A DNA stretch of 64,000 nucleotides from Thinopyrum elongatum (Eukaryota > Streptophyta > Magnoliopsida > Poales > Poaceae). A model generated the notes under the pieces. That model saw only the letters and a program-made list of their open reading frames with translations, had not been told where the DNA came from and made no database searches. The DNA is taken from positions 543,177,970 to 543,241,969 of the forward strand of contig CM022297.1 of assembly GCA_011799875.1 (NCBI GenBank), read 5' to 3'. Positions within the stretch are counted from its first letter, which is position 1, and every line of letters starts with the position of its first letter. The position numbers and the translations under genes were made by a program. Shown piece by piece: positions 56,083-64,000 of this stretch.

Positions 56083-56706
56083 CTAAACGGCATTCTCCAT
56101 CATCTTTCTAAACTCTAGGAAGCTGATCTTGCCATCTCCATCCTCGTCGAAGGGGCGGATCATCCTCACACAGTCCTCATACATGGCCCCTTCTTTCCAC
56201 CCAAGCCTCCTCATCACGTTCCACAACTCACCGGCGCATATGAACCCGTCCTCATCATGGTCGAAAACACAGAAGGCCTCCTCCAGCTCGCCCTCGCTCG
56301 CTTGCTTACCATCCATCAACTCATCTATGACACTAACTCCTTCACACCCTTGGTACCTCCACCCGTTAAGACCTAGCCTCGCCGTGACAATTTCTATGTC
56401 ACCAGATGTTAATCCTCCACCTCCAGCTACTTTTGCCGGCGATGCGGGACTATCATCAAGCACCATAGAGTCGACGACGTGGGTGTCATCATGCGCTAGG
56501 TATTTTGTAAGTGTGTGCAAGAAGCTCCAGATCTTTTTGCTTACCAGGATGACATCTATGATCAATGGCCCCAAGATCAACATCAGGAGAGATGACACCA
56601 GCACGATTAGGACGTTTTGATCCATCATCACCATCGCCCACATGAAAAAGAAAGAGAGAATGCAATCTATGTAGCTTGATATAGACAGTGGTTTCAAATG
56701 GAACAT
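56083..56706 (-). CDS. membrane-anchored EF-hand protein, CML-like (copy B)
   Basis: Intronless, 207 residues from the first ATG; a second in-frame Met at residue 22 corresponds to the start of copy A (186 residues from there). A hydrophobic stretch at about residues 10-55 suggests one or two membrane segments. The C-terminal EF loops are D149-H-D-E-D-G-F-I-C-A-G-E160 and D187-E-D-G-D-G-K-I-S-F-L-E198, both canonical. Copy B's first loop has Asp at position 5 where copy A has Glu, so Ca2+ binding there may be stronger. A TATATATAG box lies about 40 bp upstream of the first ATG, near 56740. Apparently intact. Function beyond Ca2+ sensing is unknown. Confidence 0.87.
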   Translation of the reverse strand: MFHLKPLSISSYIDCILSFFFMWAMVMMDQNVLIVLVSSLLMLILGPLIIDVILVSKKIWSFLHTLTKYLAHDDTHVVDSMVLDDSPASPAKVAGGGGLTSGDIEIVTARLGLNGWRYQGCEGVSVIDELMDGKQASEGELEEAFCVFDHDEDGFICAGELWNVMRRLGWKEGAMYEDCVRMIRPFDEDGDGKISFLEFRKMMENAV

Positions 56707-57235
56707 TTTCCAGGCTCATAGGCATCGGCATGTATATATAGTCTGCCGGTCCATGACTACTTGGGATATGTAGCATTGGAAGATCATTTCATCATCAATT
56801 CAGAGAAATTCAGAGGAAGCTGGATATCTTTTTTTATTGCTCTTCTTGTCCTTTCCTGAGCACTATTTCACATATATCAGAGATGACTTCAGAAGGCCAA
56901 GGTGTGACCCTGTGAACGAAACTTCCTGGAAATCTCTTGACATATAGCACAACACCAATGAAACTTCCTGGAAATTTCATGGCATATAGGACACCACCGA
57001 AAGTTGTTGGTTCACCATCTCCAACAAGAATGAGATGTTGGAAGTATTAATGCTACAAAATTAATGGCCATAGCATTTTTGTGATATGGTGACATTATGG
57101 GCATTGCAATATTTATTAACCGAGAATAAAATGTAGTGATCATGATATCTTTCCAAGATATTCTTGGTCACCACTCGCCCGGTCCACTTTATTTTTTAGA
57201 ATCTCCCAGTCCACTTTTAAAAAGAAGAGATTTCT

Positions 57236-57273
57236 GTGTGTGTGTGTGGGTGGGGGGGGGGGGGGGGGGGGGG
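57236..57273 (+). repeat. (TG)n followed by 22 G
   Basis: TGTGTGTGTGGGTGGG leads into 22 uninterrupted G (57252-57273). Copy A lacks this tract at the matching place. Length uncertain for sequencing reasons. Confidence 0.85.
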
Positions 57274-57399
57274 TGTGATTAAGTAAACTCGTAATTACTC
57301 AGAAACAGGCCGGGAGAAACTCGCTCCAACTTTTCGGCCCAATCGCAGTCTGCTGCTTCCCTCCCAATGTACAGCAGAATATAACAGTGGATGTTCACA

Positions 57400-58190
57400 T
57401 TTCAGAGTCTTCAACCTTGATGACTCGCCAACATACAGTAGAAGATTGAAGAGCTGAGACAATATTTGCTTTCCGTTCTTGTTAACCAATTCAAACATGT
57501 CAGACCAAACCCTCCCCTATATATACTCTCAGTTTCTCTTTCAATTTTGGTATATGACGGTAGATCTACTTCAAGCTCCAATACATCTCACAAGTAAATT
57601 CCTAGGTTGCTTTGATAGGTTTTATCCAAGGAAAAAAAATAGCGTGCTACGTCAAAATAGCGCAGCCCTTAAAATCTGCTATAGCGAACTTATATTGCGC
57701 ACACGATTTCATTTAGCCAGACATTGCTCAGAACGCTATAGCTTGCGACGCTGTTGCACACTATTTTTTCAAAGGTTTAATCATTGGGTCGGCACACCTA
57801 CACACAAATCATGGCATTAATCAAGTCCTAGAAACACCAAATTTTGCAGCATCATGGTATAATAATATGCAACCATGGCTCCTCAGGGAGTTCAGGTACC
57901 TGGCCTTCACATAATTGACCCGCTTTCTGGCCGCCTTAAGTCCTTCAACAGTCAATATTGAATAGTTCATGGTGTGTGAAGGCCATCAGGTTAGCAATGT
58001 ACTTTCGGTATGCTTCGTTAACTCTTTTTTGTTAGCTGATGCTCCTCAGCCTGGTTATATAACTATATTGTATGACTGACAGAAACGTCTTATATGGTTT
58101 CTGCAGCTACCAAATTTAACAAATAATGGACATTGAAAAAATATGAGAAGAAAAGCAAAAAGTTAACTATGCTGACAAAAGCCAGCTTAT
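57400..58190. other. no supported gene
   Basis: AT-rich text with short frames, mostly without a counterpart in copy A. Confidence 0.4.
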
Positions 58191-58765
58191 GGGTAAGTAT
58201 AAAAGTTGTTCAGTTCATACGGTAAGACTGGAAGAAGCTACGTACATTGTTTCAAAATTGTATAATCAATCTTCAAACACTAACAAACAAAACTCTGCAA
58301 TTTTGTTTTGCTCACGTAACCAACTCCTTGAGAGTTGCTGGAGTTCCCTCCCAACAGAGGCTGTGGATTCCAGATGAACTAGCAGTCATTATCTATCAGC
58401 CAGATAACTAGTGAGCCTAGTTCGTTGTTTAAGGATGCTCACCTACTGATGCTGCAAGGTGATGATATTGAAGAGGGAACTGTGTTGTGCCATGCAGAGA
58501 CTTCAACTTTCAGTTGGGATGTTGCATGATAATGTGGGCCAGTTGTCGACAATCGCTCTCAGGTTGGTTGGCATTGGCAAGGACCGTACTTTCTGGTCCT
58601 GAACCTGATGGCACTCATACATGTTTCTGCATATACACACAAGTCTTGAAGTCATTAGAAGAGAAGAAAATAGTGAGAACTGACAAAGCAATAGCAGCAT
58701 ATAGGAAGGAAGGAATGCAGAGTTAACAAGATGGCATTGTAGCCACAGCACTGAGTCACAATAAG

Positions 58766-59960
58766 CGCGTCTCTACCAGATGCCCTCAACTTAATCCCTC
58801 AAACCTTCTCCCTATCTCAAAAAATCAAATGTTTTGAGGGATTAAAATTTTCTTCAGCTAGCAGATCCCCTAAAACTTATCCCCCATTTTTATGTTTGGC
58901 TCACAGAATTCATCAAACACCTACACTACAGACGCGCGGACACACACACACACATGATGGTCGCACGCATACGCAGTGTATCGAGCACGCTAGCCCTAGC
59001 AAAATGCATTGAGCAAGCCAGCCATGCCCAAACTTACCGTCGACCAACCAGTCGCCAGGATATGCAGTGGCTCTCTTTCAGTAAAAGCAGCAGGATCGCA
59101 GCCATGTGTGAGGATCAGTTTGAGTTCAATTCAATGCATACGCATACTCTACTTCAATTCAGTTCAGTCCCCTAATGCACAATCATCCATCAGTTTAGAG
59201 ATTACCATGTCCCCATCCAAAGCCGCAGGCGAGATGTAACCCTAAAAAATAAACTGAAAGTATGAACTATCCAATGCCCTCGCTGTGTCCCTCTCCAAAG
59301 GCAAGGTCTACTTCTGTCATAGGTATATTTCAGCATACAGAAAATTGGCAGCGTCTCTGTTTTAGCAGTTTTCCCTTTTCACTGTTTTACCTATTATTGC
59401 TGATGTTCGTTGTACTGCCATGATTGTGTATGAATAGATCGAAAGTTTTCTTGTAAAAAAAAAACCTCGCCATTGCATGCGGAAGACTGGAAGAGAGAAA
59501 CGGATCAGCCACTGCCTGCGCTCCTTTTCTTATCAGATTGGCCGGATGTGCATACGTAACTACCCCGTTCCTGAACAAGGATGAGATCAATTCCGCGCAC
59601 TTTTGAAACGTCCGCTGCAACTATACCCCTAGATTTTCTCCTCCAATCAACGCTAATTAGTCCTTTTCTTTTTATTTGAGACAAAAATTACTCCTTTTCT
59701 TGGTTGCTGATTTGGTCGACTGGCCCAAAACCCGGACAGAGGGATTACATGCCCAATTGCCATAAGCCCTGATTAACTCAAAATCACTAATTAAGGAGTA
59801 CTCCTTCCAAAGATCACTTGCCACTTGTCGCAACCTGCGAGTTTTCCCTTTTTTCGTAAATCCGTTTATTCCAAACGTTTTATCTCATAAACCATGCGTC
59901 CAAATCTCGAACCGTTTTCATCATTGGATTCCTCGCGTCGAGATCTTCAAAATTAGATCC
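58766..59960. other. no supported gene
   Basis: Short frames only. From about 59800 the sequence (CCTGCGAGTTTTCCC, CCGTTTATTCCAAACG) appears to begin the element that carries the palindromic repeats at 60.05-60.33 kb. Confidence 0.4.
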
Positions 59961-60044
59961 CATGTTTATAGGTTTTGACGAACTTTTTTTTCACGAATAA
60001 ACCGGACGAAAAAACCGAACCGAAAGCACGTTTTCTTTCCCTTT

Positions 60045-60335
60045 CCGAAAGAGGCATGGCCGTGCCTCTCGCAAAAAAAAAACTGTTTTTTCGTTCCGGG
60101 AGGCACGGCCGTGCCTCTCGCGAAAGCAAAACCGTGCCTCTCGCGAAAGAAAAAAAAATAGAAAACGTGTTTTTTTCCGTTTCTGAGAGGCACGGCCGTG
60201 CCTCTAGCGAAAGCAAGACCGTGCCTCTCGCGGAACAAAAAGAAAAAAGAAACAAACGCGTTTTTTCCCCATTTCTGACTCTCGCAAAAGCAAGACCGTG
60301 CCTCTCGCGGAAGCAAAACCGTGCCTCTCGCGGAA
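60045..60335. repeat. palindromic GAGGCACGGCCGTGCCTC repeat cluster
   Basis: The 18-base perfect palindrome GAGGCACGGCCGTGCCTC occurs at about 60100 and 60187, with a one-base variant (GAGGCATGG...) near 60050. Half copies (CCGTGCCTCTCGCG) occur near 60130, 60218, 60295 and 60319. They are separated by A-rich linkers with AAAACGCGTTTTTT-like words. The long minus-strand Phe/Arg-rich frame through it is an artefact of the repeat. Confidence 0.8.
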
Positions 60336-60605
60336 GAAAAAAAACCGCGTTTTTTTGCGCAATTGTTTTTTCCAAAAGATAAGGATGACCGATGGAAAAC
60401 CAAAAAGCCAGAAAAAAGGTTTAAAAAGCCAAAAACACGTGCAGAAAAATAAAAAAACCAAAATTCGGAGGGAGCGTTCAGAGCGCGACACGTGGCGGCG
60501 GTGGCGCGCTCTTCGCCCACCCCAAGTGATCGTTGGGGAGGCTCCGAAGGAGCGCTCCTTAGTTAGTTGCTCTCTGATTAACTACTGAGTAATTGCGAAC
60601 CAACG

Positions 60606-60670
60606 TGTGGTTGGATGGTTGGAAGGACAGTGATATCCCTAGCCCACCAGGGTTCAACTCCTGGTGCTCG
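60606..60670 (+). other. tRNA-like sequence with B-box word
   Basis: TGGTTGGATGGTTGG (A-box-like) is followed by AGGGTTCAACTCCTGG, in which CCAGG/CCTGG pair around a T-loop-like GTTCAACTC. No acceptor stem. Probably a tRNA-derived repeat, like 53921 and 41341. Confidence 0.4.
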
Positions 60671-61099
60671 CATTTATCCTGGATTTATTTCAGGATTTCC
60701 GGCGATGTGCATTCAGTATATTTATGAGCACTTGCGTCTGTACTGTGTTAAAAAAACTACTGAGTAATTGAAGGGATTAATTACTGGATTGAGGTTCTTC
60801 TCAAAAAAAATTACTGGACTAAGGTGAATGGACAATAATACCCTTTTCAAAATTTTACTGAAGCAGGCCTCACTACACTTCTGCTTCCTCAAATTAACTC
60901 CCTCAGATGGCTTAAAAAACCTTAAGAACCGAGAGCTAGGGGGGCGCATGGAAGATCCTAGAATTCCACTCCTTCCAAATCCTCCTAATGAAGCAGTTGG
61001 TAGCCTGGTACTCCGGTTTTATTTCCTCCTACCTTCCACCACCCTCATACCACTGGTTTTAATCTATCTATTGACAAAAAATCACTCAAATAAAAAAAA

Positions 61100-61564
61100 C
61101 ATATCGACGCTCCTCCTCTCCCGAACGAGGTCCCGATCCGCTCCTCCTCGTCTCCCGAGGATACGCAGCCGCAGCCGCCGACGCCGATCCGGGCAGACGT
61201 AGCCGTCGTGGATCATGAGGACGCCGCCGCCGCCGACACCTCGGATACGTCGCCCGTCACGGATCAGGAACACCAGGACACCGGCGCCGCCGCCGCCGTC
61301 GATGCCTCGGATACGTCGCCCGTCGTGGATCAGGAACACCAGGACGCCGCCGGCGCCGCCGCCTTGTGTACCCACTCGCCGCCGCGTCGGGTACCTTCCG
61401 CCGCCCAGCATCTTGCTCCTCCGCTGACCTCCGACACCGCCGCCGCCATTGCGGAACTCCAGGGCAGGGCGCTTGGAACCCCCGGGCAGGGCAGACAGCG
61501 AAGAGCGGCGCAAGGAGGCCGTGCCAGTCATGCCCTACCCTTCTCTGTGTGCTGGTGGTGGTGA
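61100..61564 (+). pseudogene. open region with 22-residue repeats, start missing
   Basis: One frame is open from an upstream TAA at about 61088 to a stop at 61562 but has no suitable ATG. It contains two near-perfect copies, and part of a third, of a 22-codon unit (S-D-T-S-P-V-x-D-Q-E-H-Q-D then Ala-rich), visible in the DNA as a 66-bp direct repeat (61239 and 61305). The repeat looks like disordered, acidic protein. I recognise no family. It could be the body of a gene whose first exon lies elsewhere, or chance GC-rich sequence. Confidence 0.35.
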
Positions 61565-61565
61565 T

Positions 61566-61785
61566 GCAGCGCGTCATCGACCGCGAGATTGGCAAGCCCA
61601 AGTACAGCTGCGCCTGCGCCTGCATCAACACGTCCGCGGACGGCGGCTGCAGGAGGACCGAGTGCGGCGTCCAGTACTCCACGCACGATCAGGTCGCCAC
61701 CTGCCCAATCCCCATCCGAGTCCAGGGCCGGCCGTGCCGCCTGCGGTGGCCGGCCGTGCTTCGGCCTTCAGCTGCCCCTGCCTGA
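61566..61785 (+). CDS. small Cys-rich frame, unrecognised
   Basis: From a weakly placed ATG at 61565-61567 (M-Q-R-V-I-D-R-E-I-G) the frame has a C-A-C-A-C cluster, then C-R-R-T-E-C-G-V, and stops at 61783-61785. A possible donor lies at GATCAG/GTCGCC (61689-61694). A Copia element begins 16 bases after the stop, so a downstream continuation may have been cut off. No family recognised. Confidence 0.3.
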
Positions 61786-61800
61786 GTCCAGGGCCGTTAG

Positions 61801-61937
61801 TGTTCAATATCGTGAAGACAGAGTTGGCTGAACAGGGATTTAGTATTCAGGGGAAGGAGGAGTAGAGGGTTACATGGGCCTGGGCCTTTACATGACTCTG
61901 GATTATAGCCTATACAGGAGTGTACACACTCTTAACA
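61801..61937 (-). repeat. 3' LTR of the Copia element
   Basis: Short LTR of 137 bp with TG...CA borders. The partner LTR is outside the window. Confidence 0.8.
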
Positions 61938-61952
61938 CCCCCCCCCTCAAAC

Positions 61953-64000
61953 TCAAGGTGGATCAGTAGCATCTGATATCCTGAGTTTGAAAATGTGAAA
62001 CCTATGCTGATCTCTAGTTTGAGCCTTTGTGAAGAAATCAGCAACTTGAAGCTCTGATGGGATATACTGGAGATTAATAGTTGATTGTTGGCAATGAAAC
62101 CGAGTGAAGGAGGCATCCACACCAATGTGTTTGGTCAGCTCATGCCTCACTGGATCATTAGCAATCTGAATGGCAGCAGTATTGTCACAAAGAAGAGTTG
62201 TGGGTGTATGGCATGGAACACCAAGATCAGCCAATAACCAACGAAGCCACACAATCTCAGATGTTGTAGTAGAAAGTGCCCGAAGCTCTGCCTCAGCACT
62301 AGAGCGTGACACTGCAGTTTGCTTCTTGGACTTCCATGCAATGAGAGACGTGCCAAGAAATATGCAGTAGCCAATGACAGAGCGACGATCGACCGGGTCA
62401 CTTGCCCAAGTGGAGTCAGAATAAGCATGAAGCTGGTGCTGACTCGAATAGGCACAGAACAAGCGGCGGGATGCAGTCCCCCTTAAATATTGAAGCACTC
62501 GAAGTAGATGGCCATGATGAACTGAGGTAGGAGCACTGACAAATTGACTGAGAATATGGACTGCATGTGCAATATCAGGCCTTGTCACTGTAAGATACAC
62601 TAGACTTCCTACAATGTGACGATAACGAGAGGGATCCTTAAGAGGAATGCCATCAGTAGGATGCAACTACAGATGAAGCTCCATGGGTGTTGCAGCAATG
62701 CGCGAGTCGGAAAGACCCGAGCGAGAAATCAAATCTTGAGTGTACCTTTGTTGGGAGATATAGTAACCATCATCGGTGTGCTCGACCTCAATTCCTAGAA
62801 AATAACTGAGAGACCCCAAATCTGACATCTTGAATTGCTCACTCAACTTCTTTTTAACAAAAGCAATGTGCCCAACATCATCTCCGGTGATCAACATGTC
62901 ATCTACATATAGCAGAAGTAATGTACGACCATGCTCAGATGTATGAATGAAGAGTGCAGGGTCATGCTCACTAGGAGAAAAACTAGCGGCTTGAACCACA
63001 TAACTGAAGCACTCAAACCAGGCACGAGGGGCTTGCTTGAGCCCATAAAGAGCCTTTCGAAGGCGACAAACATGACCTGGCGGAACCTCAATACCCGGAG
63101 GTGGCTGCATATAAACTTCCTCATGTAGATCACCATGAAGGAATGCATTCTTCACATCCATTTGAGAAATCTTCCATGACCGATTCGCAGCCACAACAAT
63201 CAAAGTGCGAACTGAAGTCATGTGAGCTACTGGAGCAAAAGTCTCATCATAATCTCTCCCATGGGTCTGCTGAAAACCTCTTGCAATAAGTTGGGCCTTA
63301 TAGCGTTCCACAGAACCATCTGGCTTGGTTTTCACCTTGTATACCCATTTGCAAGTGATAGGGACCGACTGAGGAGGTAATGGTACCAAATCCCATGTAC
63401 CAGTACACTCAAGGGCTGCAAGCTCATCAGACATTGCCACTTGCCACTCAGGTGACACAGCTGCCTCCTGATAAGTGCTAGGCTCATAAACTGCCCCTAC
63501 ACAGAAGTCCTTTTTGTATCTGTCAGGAATCTCAAGAGAGGAGTGATCACGAAGAGCATACCTCGTTGTCTGGGAGGAATCGTCAGTGCAAGGATCAATA
63601 GTGCTGGCCGGAGGGGAAGAAGACAAGGGAATAGATGACTGTGTAGTGGATGGAACTCTAAGACGATGACTGTAATGAAAAGGAAGGCTATCTAGAGGTG
63701 GGGCCAGTGGAAGAAATGGTGAACCTAGAGCCGGCGAGGGGGGAGATGACACATGTGATGAGGGTGGATTTGATGTCAAGATGGATGATGGATGACCAGA
63801 GACAAATTCATCCGAAAAGATTGGTGGAAGAGAAAGAAAGGAGGTAGACTCTAAAGTGGTTGAGGATGCTAGTTGAGTTGAATCAGAATAGAAGAAGGGT
63901 TGATCCTCAACAAAAGTGACATCACGAGAAAAGCGTATGCGGCGAGCAGAAGGATCATAACAACGGTAACCCTTATGCTCAAGACTATATCCAAGGAAAA
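61953..64000 (-). pseudogene. Copia pol: reverse transcriptase and RNase H, partial
   Basis: The minus-strand frame is open from the window edge to a TAG at 62667-62669 and then continues to a stop at 61953. Landmarks in order: integrase C-terminal region ([17 protein letters not shown]), a Ser/Pro-rich linker, and the RT start ([12 protein letters not shown]). These are followed by [11 protein letters not shown], the RT active site Y-V-D-D (near 62900), and the RNase H end (S-R-S-S-A-E-A-E-L-R-A-L, and H-I-G-V-D near 62120). Only the single TAG, at a probable Gln codon, prevents one continuous frame. RT and RNase H copy the element's RNA. This copy is nearly intact but defective. Confidence 0.9.

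Larger units (their letters stand above)
54933..58765 (+). repeat. segmental duplication, copy B
   Basis: Direct partner of 43098-48155 with the same order of blocks and orientation, about 11.8 kb away. It lacks the two LINEs and hairpin of copy A and has a Tourist element (55375-55656) and a (TG)n/G tract that copy A lacks. Confidence 0.85.
61801..64000 (-). mobile_element. Copia LTR retrotransposon, 3' part, runs off the right edge
   Basis: The 3' LTR is 61801-61937 (137 bp, TGTTCAATAT...CTTAACA on the plus strand, i.e. TGTTAAGAG...TGAACA in element sense). Just inside it is a purine tract (plus strand ACCCCCCCCCTCAAACTC). Coding follows on the minus strand to the window end. GTTAG at 61796-61800 is the likely target duplication; its partner would lie beyond the window. 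The insertion lies just downstream of the small Cys-rich frame. Confidence 0.9.

Noticed and set aside
59953..60520. Phe/Arg/Glu-rich minus-strand frame of 184 codons
   Set aside because: It is a translation of the palindromic GTGCCTCTCGCG repeat and A-rich linkers.

Overview
This window looks like plant nuclear DNA from a large, repeat-rich grass genome, most likely the Triticeae (wheat, barley, Aegilops or rye group). The grounds are an Au-type SINE, Stowaway elements with CTCCCTCCG-type ends on TA targets, a CACTA terminus, a BARE/Angela-like Copia retrotransposon whose LTR starts TGTAGGAGATATGCCC, LINE remnants, and plant genes with GT-AG introns. I see no bacterial features, rRNA or CRISPR.

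Layout. 0-5.4 kb: small candidate exons with a recurring V-H-x-D-K-I / P-H-L motif, interrupted by two TIR elements, a hAT MITE with a perfect 8-bp target duplication, a 162-bp tandem duplication and a Stowaway; then an Au SINE whose middle has been replaced, and a CpG-rich stretch with a 30-G run. 6.4-8.7 kb: a frameshifted gene relic and a minisatellite with an exact 44-bp period built on a palindrome. 9.3-11.8 kb: an apparently intact two-exon gene with an XS-type zinc finger, with an antisense RNase H-like relic in its intron. 12.9-16.3 kb (minus): a 13-exon Ulp1/SENP-like C48 peptidase pseudogene. All its splice phases fit, but it carries three in-frame stops and Asn at the catalytic Asp position. 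16.8-26.3 kb: a complete, very young LTR retrotransposon (2089-bp LTRs, AGCGG target duplication) with a badly decayed pol, inserted just upstream of that pseudogene. 26.6-28.7 kb: a nested tandem array. 29.1-30.6 kb: a B3-like gene cut by a CACTA transposon terminus at 30586. 34.2-36.0 kb: an intact seven-exon PTI1-like receptor-like cytoplasmic kinase, the best gene here. 43.1-48.2 and 54.9-58.8 kb: a direct segmental duplication, each copy with a membrane-anchored EF-hand (CML-like) gene and each later hit by different transposons. 50.2-52.3 kb: a 2-kb non-autonomous LTR element. 61.8 kb to the right edge: the 3' part of a Copia element on the minus strand.

The genes do not form one pathway. 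The kinase and the two CML-like proteins belong to families used in plant signalling, and the rest is ordinary small-gene content in a transposon landscape. I found no convincing unknown biological system. The most unusual signals are the SINE with swapped interior, the retroelement with young LTRs but dead coding region, the 44-bp palindromic minisatellite, the nested 690/387-bp tandem array, the ~100-bp GC-rich repeats inside the short LTR element, and several tRNA-like Pol III box sequences. All splice structures are predictions made by eye from GT-AG sites and reading phase.
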